The notes below the pieces were generated by a model. The model was not told where the DNA came from. It did no database searches and saw only the letters and a program-made list of their open reading frames with translations. The position numbers and the translations under genes were made by a program. From DAOUMF01 sp034411955 (GTDB lineage: Bacteria; Chloroflexota; Dehalococcoidia; SM23-28-2; RBG-16-64-32), in NCBI GenBank assembly GCA_034411955.1, contig DAOUMF010000177.1, positions 1 through 8,200 on the forward strand: 8,200 bases of DNA, read 5' to 3'. Shown here piece by piece: positions 1 to 6,781 of this stretch. Within the stretch, counting starts at the first letter, position 1; every line of letters begins with the position of its first letter.

Positions 1-751
1 GATCAGCGGCGTCCTCAACAACGGCCTCGCCAAGCCCCAAGACGTCGCCGCTTGCGACATCCTGGCCCAGCGGCGGGCCCCCCTCAGCTCCACCTACGCC
101 ATCAAGGCGTTCGATCGGCCCGCTCCCGCCCTCGAGAGCTCCCAGATCGTCGTCCTGGCGGTTAAGCCCCAGGAGTTCCCTGCTGCGGCCAGCGCCCTCT
201 CCCTCAAGCCCGACCAGACCGTTATGTCGATCATGGCCGGCGTCACCGTCAAGGCCATCCGCGCTGCCCTCAAGCACGACGCCATCGTCCGAGCGATCCC
301 CAACACCCCCGCCCAGGTCGGCGAGGGGATGACCGTCTGGACCGCCACCGACGCCGTCCCCGACGCCAGCCGCGAACTGGTGCGGAGCATCCTCGCCGTC
401 CTGGGTCAGGAGCTGTACGTGGACGACGAGAAATACGTGGACATGGCCACCGCCGTCAGCTCCAGCGGGCCCGCCTACGTCTTCTTGATGATGGAAGCCC
501 TCATCGACGGAGCCGTCCACATCGGCCTCCGCCGCGACCTGGCCCAGCGCATGGTCACCCAAACCATCCTCGGCTCCGCCAGATACGCCCAGTCCACAGG
601 CAGGCACCCCGCCGACCTGCGCAACCAGGTCACCTCCCCTGCCGGCACCACTACCGAGGGCCTCCTAGTGCTGGAGAAGGCTGGCCTCCGCCGAGCCTTC
701 ATGGAGGCCGTCCGCGCCGCCTACGAGAAAGCGCAGCGACTAGGAGGATAA
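1..751 (+). CDS. proC: Pyrroline-5-carboxylate reductase, 3' part (5' end off the window)
   Basis: Catalyses the last step of proline synthesis, NAD(P)H-dependent reduction of 1-pyrroline-5-carboxylate to proline, in the cytoplasm. The frame is open from base 2 to the TAA at 749-751. The visible protein begins ISGVLNNGLAKPQD, which matches the stretch just after the N-terminal Rossmann GxGxMG loop, so roughly 14 residues including that loop lie outside the window. Seen inside: VVLAVKPQEF (end of the nucleotide-binding fold), the family signature IPNTPAQVGEGMT, SSSGPAYVFLMMEALIDGAV (dimer and active-site helices), and the C-terminal QVTSPAGTTTEGLLVLEKAGLR. These motifs make the assignment secure. 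The last codons contain the AGGAGG ribosome-binding site of the next gene, so the two are translationally close. The proC-yggT pairing is a widespread arrangement in bacteria. The promoter is not in view. Confidence 0.96.
   Translation, partial: ISGVLNNGLAKPQDVAACDILAQRRAPLSSTYAIKAFDRPAPALESSQIVVLAVKPQEFPAAASALSLKPDQTVMSIMAGVTVKAIRAALKHDAIVRAIPNTPAQVGEGMTVWTATDAVPDASRELVRSILAVLGQELYVDDEKYVDMATAVSSSGPAYVFLMMEALIDGAVHIGLRRDLAQRMVTQTILGSARYAQSTGRHPADLRNQVTSPAGTTTEGLLVLEKAGLRRAFMEAVRAAYEKAQRLGG
742..747 (+). promoter_or_regulatory. Shine-Dalgarno AGGAGG for yggT
   Basis: A perfect AGGAGG lies in the last codons of proC. Seven bases separate it from an ATC codon at 755-757, which is ideal spacing. 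The first in-frame ATG (800) is over 50 bases away, and no in-frame GTG, TTG or ATG lies between. The site therefore decides the start of yggT in favour of a non-standard codon. Confidence 0.75.
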
Positions 752-754
752 GCG

Positions 755-1009
755 ATCGAGATCGCCGCCCGCTTCGTTCAGATCCTGGCCTACGTCCTGA
801 TGGCCGCAATCTTCATCCGCGTCATCCTCTCGTGGGTGGGCATGGACCCGCGCAACCCTCTCGTGATCTTCCTGCATGACATCACGGAGCCCATCCTCGC
901 TCCCATCCGCCAGTACATGCCCCGCATGGGCATGCTGGACCTCACGCCGATGGTGGCCATCTTCCTCCTTATCATCATCAGTCGTGTGGTGACGACGCTC
1001 CTGGCCTAG
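755..1009 (+). CDS. yggT: YggT family small membrane protein (single YGGT domain), probable ATC start
   Basis: An 84-residue membrane protein of the YggT/YlmG family. Members are linked to membrane and cell-division or osmotic functions, but the biochemical role is not settled. From position 755 the protein has one hydrophobic helix (about residues 5-25) ending in the family motif IRVILSW. The loop DPRNPLVIFLHDITEPILAPIRQYMP follows, then GMLDLTPMVAIFLLIIISRVVTTLL as the second helix. With ATC as initiator, 27 residues run to the W of LSW, the same as I recall for Bacillus YlmG. Starting at the ATG at 800 would leave only 12 and cut away most of helix 1. It follows the proC stop by three bases and is in the same frame. 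If ATC is not used, the fallback is 800-1009 or a base-call error at 755-757. Family assignment is firm; the start is likely but unproven. Confidence 0.85.
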   Translation: MEIAARFVQILAYVLMAAIFIRVILSWVGMDPRNPLVIFLHDITEPILAPIRQYMPRMGMLDLTPMVAIFLLIIISRVVTTLLA

Positions 1010-1027
1010 ACTAATGAGGTGCCGCAA

Positions 1028-1042
1028 GGGCCTTGTTGGCCC
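1028..1042 (+). promoter_or_regulatory. GGGCC-N5-GGCCC palindrome over the recA -35 box
   Basis: Perfect 5-bp inverted repeat, GGGCC at 1028-1032 and GGCCC at 1038-1042, with TTGTT between. The recA -35 hexamer TTGTTG (1033-1038) fills the loop. It could be an operator for a repressor, or a short hairpin ending the proC-yggT transcript. There is no T-run after it, so an intrinsic terminator is doubtful. Confidence 0.4.
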
Positions 1043-1061
1043 CGACCCCTCGTGCTATCAT
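1033..1061 (+). promoter_or_regulatory. Predicted sigma70-type promoter of recA
   Basis: TTGTTG (1033-1038), a 17-base spacer, and TATCAT (1056-1061) preceded by an extended -10 TG at 1053-1054. Expected transcription start is near 1068, leaving a leader of about 23 bases before the GTG at 1091. I saw no GAAC-N4-GTTC-type LexA box here, so SOS control of the Gram-positive kind is not evident. Confidence 0.65.
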
Positions 1062-1090
1062 GCCGACGGCCCAAGGTGACGGGAGGTATC

Positions 1091-2146
1091 GTGAGCGATC
1101 CCCGCGACGGCGAACAGGAGCGGCTCAAGGCCCTGGAGCTGGCCATCGGCCAGATCGAGAAGCAGTTCGGCCGCGGCGCCATCATGCGCCTGGGCGAGGC
1201 CTCCGCCCACATGGCCGTGGAGGTCATCCCCACCGGCTCCCTGGGCTTGGACCTCGCCCTGGGCATCGGCGGCATACCCCACGGCCGCATCACCGAGATC
1301 TTCGGACCGGAGATGACCGGCAAGTCCACCCTGGCCCAACACGTCGTCGCCCAGGCACAGCGCCTGGGCGGCCAGGCCGCCTACGTGGACGTCGAGCACG
1401 CCCTCGCCCCCACCTTCGCCTCCTCCCTGGGCAGCAACATCGAGGACCTCCTCATCTCCCAGCCCGACACCGGTGAGCAGGCCCTGGAGATCTGCGAGGC
1501 CCTGGTGCGCTCCAACGCCGTCGACGTCATAGTGGTCGACAGCGTGGCCGCCCTCGTCCCCCGCGCCGAGATCGAGGGCGAGATGGGAGACTCTCTGCCC
1601 GGCCTCCAGGCCCGCCTCATGTCCCAGGCCCTGCGCAAGCTCACCGCTGCCGTCTCCCGCTCCCGCACCGCTCTCATATTAATCAACCAGCTCCGGGAGA
1701 AGATAGGCATCGTCTTCGGCAACCCGGAGGTGACCCCCGGCGGCCGCGCCCTCAAGTTCTACAGCTCGGTACGCATAGACCTCCGCCGCGTGGAGACCCT
1801 GAAGGCGGGCGGTGTCATCATCGGCAGCCGCGTCCGGGCCAAGGTCGTCAAGAACAAGCTGGCTCCCCCCTTCCGCAGCGCGGAGTTCGACATCATCTTC
1901 CACGGGCCCAGCGTCGGCATAAGCCGCGAGGGAGACGTCCTGGATCTTGCCGTAGACTCCGGCATCGCCAAGAAGCAAGGCGCGTTCTACTCCTTCGAGG
2001 AGCAACGGCTGGGCCAGGGCCGCGAGCAGGCCAAGGCCTACCTCCGGGAGAACCTCCAGCTCCTCCAGCAGATGGAGAACCTCATCCGCGCCGGCGCCAC
2101 CTCCCACTCCCCCGTCGCCGCCGACAAACCACCCCCCTCCCAGTAG
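1091..2146 (+). CDS. recA: Recombinase RecA, divergent nucleotide pocket
   Basis: ATP-dependent strand-exchange protein for homologous recombination and the SOS signal. The 351 residues fit the family. Seen in order: the N-terminal helix with LELAIGQIEKQFGRGAIMRLGE; Walker A GPEMTGKST (72-80); the MAW-type segment with catalytic Glu in DVEHALAP (E102); Walker B VIVVDS (145-151); the L1 region EIEGEMGDSLPGLQARLMSQ; and NQLREKIGIVFGNPEVTPGGRALKF holding the L2 loop (Q200, F209). The C-terminal domain has the usual IGQG-type motif (LGQG) and a short Pro/Ser tail without the acidic tail of Escherichia coli. Odd features: the usual EHALDPxYA reads EHALAPTFA, GPESSGKT reads GPEMTGKS, and GDSH reads GDSL. 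Start: GTG at 1091, with GGGAGG at 1081-1086. An in-frame GTG at 1019 lies upstream of the promoter and was rejected. It may be the cell's only RecA or a paralogue; this window cannot tell. Confidence 0.96.
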   Translation: MSDPRDGEQERLKALELAIGQIEKQFGRGAIMRLGEASAHMAVEVIPTGSLGLDLALGIGGIPHGRITEIFGPEMTGKSTLAQHVVAQAQRLGGQAAYVDVEHALAPTFASSLGSNIEDLLISQPDTGEQALEICEALVRSNAVDVIVVDSVAALVPRAEIEGEMGDSLPGLQARLMSQALRKLTAAVSRSRTALILINQLREKIGIVFGNPEVTPGGRALKFYSSVRIDLRRVETLKAGGVIIGSRVRAKVVKNKLAPPFRSAEFDIIFHGPSVGISREGDVLDLAVDSGIAKKQGAFYSFEEQRLGQGREQAKAYLRENLQLLQQMENLIRAGATSHSPVAADKPPPSQ

Positions 2147-2168
2147 CCGCCCCTTCCTTCCCCACCCC

Positions 2169-2179
2169 CGTGCTATCAT
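2169..2179 (+). promoter_or_regulatory. Predicted extended -10 promoter of the ferritin-VIT gene
   Basis: TATCAT at 2174-2179 preceded by TGC forms an extended -10. The 11 bases CGTGCTATCAT are identical to the recA promoter (1051-1061), and both copies follow a C-run. No good -35 is present at 17 bases upstream. The predicted start near 2186 leaves only about 12 bases before the GTG at 2198, so the transcript is nearly leaderless. Confidence 0.55.
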
Positions 2180-2197
2180 CTGCCCAGAGTCAGGACC

Positions 2198-3358
2198 GTG
2201 AACCGTACCCAGCGCAACCTCTGGAGCGCCTTCCTCACCGAGGTTAAGGCCGACCGCCTCTACCTGGCCTACGCCCTCAAGGCCATGGAAGAGGGCCACC
2301 CGGAAGTGGCCCAAGTATTCATGGAGGCCGCAGGCGCCGAGACGATCCACGCCCTCAGCCACCTCAAGGCCATGGACGAGGTCAAGTCCACCCTGGAGAA
2401 CCTCAAGGCCGTCACCGAGGGCGAGGCCTACGAGTTCGAGACGATGTATCCCCGCATGATCGCCGACGCCCTCAACGACGGACGCCACGACGCTGCCGAG
2501 AGCTTCCGTCAGGCCCTAGAAGGCGAGAAACACCACCTGGCCATCTTCCTCAAGGCCCTGGCCGACCTGGAGCGGAAGACCGGGCGCAAGGCGCCGCCCC
2601 TGGCGCGGCCGACGCCCCCACGGCCCACCCCCACCCAACCACCCCCGACCGCCCAAGAGGTCACCGAAGTGGACACTGAGAAGGGCCGCATCGCCGCCCT
2701 AACCCGCATCCGCGAGGTTGTCTTCGGCATGCAGGATGGCCTCCTCACCACCGCGACCCTCGGCGCCGCCGTTGCCGGCGCCACGGACTCTAGCCGCACC
2801 GTCATCATCGCCGGCCTGGCCGGCGCCCTCGGCGGCATGATGTCGATGTCGGCCGGCGCCTTCCTCGGATCTCGCGCCGAGCGTGAGATCCACGAATCGG
2901 AGCTAGCCCACGAGGCACGTGAGATCGAGTTCCAACCGGAAGAAGAGCTAGCGGAACTCATTGAGATCTACCGCCGAGAGGGCTTTCACTACGATGAGGC
3001 CGTGGAGATGGCCGAGCGGGTGGCCCAGGACCGCGACCTCATGCTGCGCACCCTGGCCGAAAAGGAGCTCGGCCTCTCCCCGGACGTGGAGGTGAGCCCC
3101 GCTAAGGACGCCGCCGCCATGGGGACCTCATACATAATTGGGGGCATTCTCCCTCTCATCCCCTATTTCATCCTGAAAAGCGCCATCGCCGTCCTCGCCT
3201 CCGTGGTCATAGCCGTCTGCGTCCTCTTCATCATGGGCGTCGTGAAGGCCCGCTTCACCGGCCGCAATGCTGCCCTCTCCGGCCTGGAGATCATGGCCAT
3301 CGGCACCGGCGTGGCCGCGGCCGGCTACGGATTGGGCCTCATCTTGCCCTCCCCCTGA
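2198..3358 (+). CDS. MbfA-like fusion: ferritin-like diiron domain plus VIT1/CCC1 iron transporter
   Basis: A 386-residue membrane protein. Residues about 8-120 form a rubrerythrin-like four-helix domain with the expected ligands: E15, E48-x2-H51, E76/E79 and E110-x2-H113. A Pro/Thr-rich linker follows (about 130-152). Residues about 163-386 form a VIT1/CCC1 domain: RIREVVFGMQDGLLTT at its first helix, GGMMSMSAGAFLGSRAE at its second, a long acidic cytosolic segment (HESELAHEAREIEFQPEEELAELIEIYRREG) of the metal-binding kind, then three hydrophobic helices (about 308-325, 328-350, 361-383). The same fusion is known as MbfA in alphaproteobacteria, where it exports iron and protects against iron and peroxide stress; the function here is inferred from that. 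Substrate could also be manganese. Start is GTG, with only a weak AGGA two bases before it. It has its own promoter, and the next gene also has one, so it is probably monocistronic. Confidence 0.88.
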   Translation: MNRTQRNLWSAFLTEVKADRLYLAYALKAMEEGHPEVAQVFMEAAGAETIHALSHLKAMDEVKSTLENLKAVTEGEAYEFETMYPRMIADALNDGRHDAAESFRQALEGEKHHLAIFLKALADLERKTGRKAPPLARPTPPRPTPTQPPPTAQEVTEVDTEKGRIAALTRIREVVFGMQDGLLTTATLGAAVAGATDSSRTVIIAGLAGALGGMMSMSAGAFLGSRAEREIHESELAHEAREIEFQPEEELAELIEIYRREGFHYDEAVEMAERVAQDRDLMLRTLAEKELGLSPDVEVSPAKDAAAMGTSYIIGGILPLIPYFILKSAIAVLASVVIAVCVLFIMGVVKARFTGRNAALSGLEIMAIGTGVAAAGYGLGLILPSP

Positions 3359-3415
3359 TCGCCGGTAGCGCCGCTCGTGCCCCCGCCGGCCTCCCTGCGC
3401 GGGGCGGAAGCCGTT

Positions 3416-3434
3416 CGTCTGAAGCGCTCAGACG
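3416..3434 (+). terminator. Perfect 7-bp hairpin after the ferritin-VIT gene
   Basis: CGTCTGA (3416-3422) pairs fully with TCAGACG (3428-3434) around an AGCGC loop. It lies 58 bases after the stop codon and before the rny promoter, where a terminator is expected. No T-run follows directly (the nearest is TTTT at 3452-3455), so it may end transcription weakly or with help, or protect the 3' end of the mRNA. Confidence 0.4.
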
Positions 3435-3533
3435 GATTAGCTAATTCTCGCTTTTCCTTGACACTCAAATCTGGCTCGCCGTATGATGAGGATGAGTGGT
3501 CGGCTTGACCGCTCCGATTCAATTCAGCTAATC
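3435..3533 (+). repeat. Inverted repeat bracketing the rny promoter
   Basis: GATTAGCT (3435-3442) and its exact reverse complement AGCTAATC (3526-3533) lie on either side of the promoter at 3458-3487, with AATT on the inner side of each arm. The left arm is itself centred on a 10-base palindrome, ATTAGCTAAT (3436-3445). It could be paired operators; it could also be chance in an AT-richer gap. Confidence 0.35.
3458..3487 (+). promoter_or_regulatory. Strong predicted sigma70-type promoter of the rny operon
   Basis: Consensus TTGACA (3458-3463), 18-base spacer, TATGAT (3482-3487). The surrounding 140 bases are about 49% GC by hand count, well below the flanking genes. Transcription would start near 3494 and leave a leader of about 74 bases. 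That leader holds a small stem, GTGGTC (3496-3501) with GACCGC (3507-3512), around GGCTT. This promoter probably serves rny and the three genes after it. Confidence 0.75.
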
Positions 3534-3567
3534 GTCCCCAAAACCGAATACAGGAAGTGAGGTAGCG

Positions 3568-5103
3568 ATGCCGGAAGGCACGATTCTCGCGATCGGCGTC
3601 GGCCTTCTCGGTGTTGTCTGGGGTGTACTCGGCGGTGCATATTTTCAGCAACGTATCACTCAGCGGCGTATCGCCGCTTCTCAGCGCAGTGCCGCGCGCA
3701 TCCTTAACGAGGCCGAGAGACGACAGAAGGAGATACTCCTCGAGGCCAAGGAGGAGTCCCTCCGCCTTCGACAGCAGACGGAGGCCGAACTAAAAGAGAG
3801 ACGCCGTGAGGTTCAACGCCTGGAGCGGCGCCTCATCCAGAAAGAAGAGGGCCTGGACCGCAAACTAGACTCCCTGGAGCAGCGACAGCGCAACCTCCAG
3901 AACAGGGAGACCAGTCTGGAGCAGACCAGAGCCGACCTGCGGGAGCTGGAAGAACAGCGCAAACAAGAACTGGAGCATGTCTCCAGTCTCACCGCCGGCG
4001 AAGCCAGGGAGCTTCTCCTCGCCCAAATAGAGCGCGAGATCCGCGATGAGGCCAACCGGCGCCTGCGCGAGATCGAGCAGGAGACGAAGGAGGAGGCCGA
4101 CCAGCGCGCCCGCAAGGTCATCGCCGTGGCCATGCAGCGGCTCGCCGGTGACGTCATCTCGGAGACCACCACCTCCGTCGTACCCTTGCCCTCCGAGGAC
4201 ATGAAGGGCCGTATCATCGGCCGCGAGGGCCGCAACATCCGCGCCCTGGAGCACGTCACTGGCGTGGACGTCATCATCGACGATACCCCCGACGCCGTCA
4301 CCCTCTCCGGCTTCGACCCCGTGCGACGAGAGGTCGCCCGCGTCGCCCTGACCAAGCTCCTCACCGACGGCCGTATCCACCCCGCCCGCATCGAGGAGAT
4401 GGTGGAGAAGGCTCGCAAGGAAGTGGACGCTGCCGTCAAGGAGGCCGGCGAACAGGCCGCCCTGGAGGCCGGCTGTCCAGGGCTGCACCCGGAGATCATC
4501 CGCACCCTAGGCCGCCTCAAGTACCGCTTCAGCTACGGCCAGAACCAGCTCAGCCATGCCGTGGAGACGGCCAACCTGGCCGCCATGATCGCCCAAGAGC
4601 TGGGCGCCAACGTAGAGATCGCCCGTCGCGGCGGCCTCCTCCACGACCTCGGCAAGGCCATCGACCACGACACCGAAGGCACTCACGCCATGATCGGCGC
4701 CGAGCTCAGCCGCCGCCACAACGTCCACGCCGCCGTTGTCCACTGCATCGAGGCCCACCATGAGGAGGTCGAGCCCTCCTCCGTAGAGGCCATCATCACC
4801 ATCGTCGCGGACGCCGTCAGCGGCAGCCGCCCGGGCGCCCGCCGCGAGTCCCTGGAGCAGTACCTGAAACGGCTGGAAGCCCTGGAGGAAGTCGCCAACT
4901 CCTTCCCCGGAGTCGAAAAGTCATTCGCCATCCAGGCCGGTCGCGAGATCCGCATCATCGTCAAACCCGAGGAGATCGACGATCTGGGCGCCAACCGCAT
5001 GGCCAAGGAGATCAGCAAGAAGATCGAGGAGAGCCTGGACTACCCTGGCCAGATCAAGGTCACCGTCATTCGCGAAAGACGATCAGTGGAATACGCCAAG
5101 TAG
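3568..5103 (+). CDS. rny: Ribonuclease Y
   Basis: Membrane-bound endoribonuclease that begins mRNA decay in many bacteria. At 511 residues it is full length. Seen in order: one N-terminal membrane helix (about residues 6-26, ILAIGVGLLGVVWGVLGGAYF); a long charged coiled coil rich in Glu, Arg and Gln (about 30-200); a KH RNA-binding domain with the GxxG loop GREG at 218-221; and a metal-dependent HD domain with H330, the H359-D360 pair of LLHDLGKAIDHD, H397/H398 in EAHHEE, and D415 in VADAVSGSRPGARRES. The conserved tail ends in GQIKVTVIRERRSVEYAK. Start: ATG preceded by GAGGT at 3559-3563. The first 70 or so codons use more T- and A-ending codons than the rest, which may ease translation initiation. 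Followed 44 bases later by a ymdB-type gene, a common pairing. Confidence 0.97.
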   Translation: MPEGTILAIGVGLLGVVWGVLGGAYFQQRITQRRIAASQRSAARILNEAERRQKEILLEAKEESLRLRQQTEAELKERRREVQRLERRLIQKEEGLDRKLDSLEQRQRNLQNRETSLEQTRADLRELEEQRKQELEHVSSLTAGEARELLLAQIEREIRDEANRRLREIEQETKEEADQRARKVIAVAMQRLAGDVISETTTSVVPLPSEDMKGRIIGREGRNIRALEHVTGVDVIIDDTPDAVTLSGFDPVRREVARVALTKLLTDGRIHPARIEEMVEKARKEVDAAVKEAGEQAALEAGCPGLHPEIIRTLGRLKYRFSYGQNQLSHAVETANLAAMIAQELGANVEIARRGGLLHDLGKAIDHDTEGTHAMIGAELSRRHNVHAAVVHCIEAHHEEVEPSSVEAIITIVADAVSGSRPGARRESLEQYLKRLEALEEVANSFPGVEKSFAIQAGREIRIIVKPEEIDDLGANRMAKEISKKIEESLDYPGQIKVTVIRERRSVEYAK

Positions 5104-5132
5104 CCACCCCCCGGAACCCACCCGCCCTATAG

Positions 5133-5139
5133 AAGGTGG
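5133..5139 (+). promoter_or_regulatory. Shine-Dalgarno AAGGTGG deciding the TTG start of the ymdB-type gene
   Basis: AAGGTGG sits eight bases before TTG at 5148. A competing in-frame GTG at 5136-5138 lies inside this site and has no ribosome-binding site of its own. Confidence 0.6.
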
Positions 5140-5147
5140 CACCTGCC

Positions 5148-5918
5148 TTGAACATACTCATACTGGGAGACATCGTAGGCAAAGCGGGGCGCAAGGCCGT
5201 CACCTACCTGCTTCCCCAGATCAAACAAAGCCATGACGTGAACCTAACCATCGCTAACGGCGAGAACGCCGCCGGCGGCAAAGGCCTTACCCCCAACACC
5301 GCTGAGGAGCTCTTCGAGGCTGGCGTGGAGGTCATTACCTCCGGGAACCACATCTGGCAGTACCGAGATGTCTACCCCCTCCTAGACAGCGAAGCCCCTG
5401 TCCTCCGCCCCCTCAACTACCCCCAGGGCGTCCCCGGCCGCGGCGTCCTCACCCGCGATGGCGTTGCCGTCATCAACCTCCAGGGCCGTACCTTCATGCC
5501 CGGCGCCCTGGACTGCCCTTTCCACGCCGCTGACCGGGCCCTCAGGGACCTGGGGGGCTGCCGCATGATTATCGTCGACGTGCACGCCGAGGCCACCAGC
5601 GAGAAGGCGGCCCTGGCCTGGTACCTGGACGGCCGCGTCAGCGCCGTCACCGGCAGCCATACCCACATCCCCACCGCCGACACGCGCCTCCTGCCCGGTG
5701 GCACCGCCTTCATCACCGACGTGGGCATGGTCGGCCCTCGCGACTCCATCTTGGGGATGGAGGCCGGACCGGTCATCGAGGGCTTCCTCAGCCAGTTGCC
5801 CACCCGCTTCAGCACCGTGGATCAGGGCCCCATCGTCTTCAACTCCGTCCTCGTCCAGGTCGATGACCAGAGCGGCCACGCCATCGGCATCCAGCGCATC
5901 GATAGCGAGATCGTATGA
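5148..5918 (+). CDS. ymdB: YmdB-type metallophosphoesterase (TIGR00282 family)
   Basis: Dimetal phosphodiesterase related to Bacillus subtilis YmdB, which hydrolyses 2',3'- and 3',5'-cyclic nucleotides and affects RNase Y-linked RNA levels, motility and biofilm. With the TTG start the protein has 256 residues, normal for the family. The metal-binding residues fall at the numbering I recall for YmdB: D8 in LGDIVGKAGR, E39 and N40 in NGENAAGGKG, N67 in TSGNHIW. H146 (VDVHAE), H171 and H173 (GSHTH) follow four places earlier than in B. subtilis. This match supports TTG at 5148 over GTG at 5136, which would add MAPA to the front. No signal peptide or membrane segment is seen, so it is cytoplasmic. 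It lies 44 bases after rny and its TGA overlaps the next ATG by four bases, so it is probably translated in step with both. Substrate here is inferred, not shown. Confidence 0.93.
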   Translation: MNILILGDIVGKAGRKAVTYLLPQIKQSHDVNLTIANGENAAGGKGLTPNTAEELFEAGVEVITSGNHIWQYRDVYPLLDSEAPVLRPLNYPQGVPGRGVLTRDGVAVINLQGRTFMPGALDCPFHAADRALRDLGGCRMIIVDVHAEATSEKAALAWYLDGRVSAVTGSHTHIPTADTRLLPGGTAFITDVGMVGPRDSILGMEAGPVIEGFLSQLPTRFSTVDQGPIVFNSVLVQVDDQSGHAIGIQRIDSEIV

Positions 5919-6760
5919 TGGCCAGCCGCGCCGACCTGCACACCCACAGCACCTTCTCCGACGGCGTCCTCTCCCCCACAGATCTCATCGACCTCGCCTA
6001 CCGACGCGGCGTACGCATCATGTCCCTGACCGACCACGACACCATTGAAGGCCTGCCGGAGGCGTTGGCCGCCGCCGCCCGCTACCCCGACCTCCCCCTC
6101 ATACCCGGCGTCGAGATAAGCACCGATGTCCCCGGCAACGAGGTCCACGTCCTCGGGCATTTCATCGACTGGCAAGACCAGAAGTTCCAGCGCCGACTCC
6201 TACACATGCGCCAGTCACGCGTGGGGCGCGCCCGCAAGATGGTGGAGAAACTGGCCGCGCTGGGCAGGCCCGTCTCCTGGCAACGCGTGCAGAGCCTCGC
6301 CAGCGAGGGCGCCATCGGCCGCCCCCATGTCGCCCGCGCTCTGGTGGAGGCCGGTCACGTTGCCACCTTCAACGAGGCGTTCGACCTCTACCTGAGCCGT
6401 AACGGCCCCGCCTACGTAGAACGGGAGCGCCTCGCACCCACCCAGGTGGTGGAGATAATCGTCGCCGCCAACGGCCTCGCCACCCTCGCCCACCCCCGCG
6501 AACTCGACCATCTGGACGAACTACTCTCCCATCTCAAGACCGCCGGCCTCATCGGCATGGAGGTCTACTACCAGGACTACTCCCCCGAAGAGATGGGGCG
6601 CCTGCGCGCCGTGGCCGACAGATTCGCGCTCATCCCTCTGGGGGGCAGCGACTACCACGGGCTGGGCGGCCCCCAGCAACGCGAGCCCGGAGACATCCCC
6701 CTCCCGGACGAGCCGGTCGAGCGCCTGCGGGCCCTCGCGCGTGAACGGGGAACCCCATAG
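5915..6760 (+). CDS. PHP-domain phosphoesterase (TrpH / RNase AM-like)
   Basis: A 281-residue metal-dependent phosphoesterase of the PHP superfamily. All expected metal ligands are visible: H9 and H11 in DLHTHSTFSDG, D16, D40-H41 in SLTDHDT, E67 in GVEIS, H78 (EVHVLGH), H138 in GRPHVA, H193 in LAHPREL, and D246/H248 in GGSDYHG. The GRPHVA segment and the inserted helical middle (about 85-180) resemble the YciV/TrpH group. Characterised members remove 5' nucleotides from RNA (RNase AM) or hydrolyse 3',5'-bisphosphorylated nucleotides such as pAp; which applies here is not known. Start: ATG overlapping the ymdB stop as ATGA, with a second ATG just after it. Joined to rny and ymdB, it suggests a role in clearing RNA ends or nucleotide by-products. 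No membrane segment is present. A histidinol phosphatase role is less likely because no his genes are nearby. Confidence 0.9.
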   Translation: MMASRADLHTHSTFSDGVLSPTDLIDLAYRRGVRIMSLTDHDTIEGLPEALAAAARYPDLPLIPGVEISTDVPGNEVHVLGHFIDWQDQKFQRRLLHMRQSRVGRARKMVEKLAALGRPVSWQRVQSLASEGAIGRPHVARALVEAGHVATFNEAFDLYLSRNGPAYVERERLAPTQVVEIIVAANGLATLAHPRELDHLDELLSHLKTAGLIGMEVYYQDYSPEEMGRLRAVADRFALIPLGGSDYHGLGGPQQREPGDIPLPDEPVERLRALARERGTP

Positions 6761-6781
6761 GCCGTGTAGCGGGCTCTCCTC

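Noticed and set aside
1019..1090. Upstream in-frame GTG (1019) as start of recA, adding 24 residues
   Set aside because: It precedes the predicted promoter and transcription start, the added residues do not look like RecA, and GTG 1091 has a good GGGAGG just before it.
1679..2488. Long minus-strand open frame (269 codons) across the end of recA and start of the ferritin-VIT gene
   Set aside because: It is antisense to two clear genes, spans their junction, and is Gly/Val/Leu/Asp-rich with no domain; it arises from C-ending codons on the plus strand.
3813..4520. Minus-strand open frame (235 codons) inside rny
   Set aside because: Antisense to the coiled-coil and KH regions, dominated by Arg and Ser, with no motif; a codon-bias shadow.
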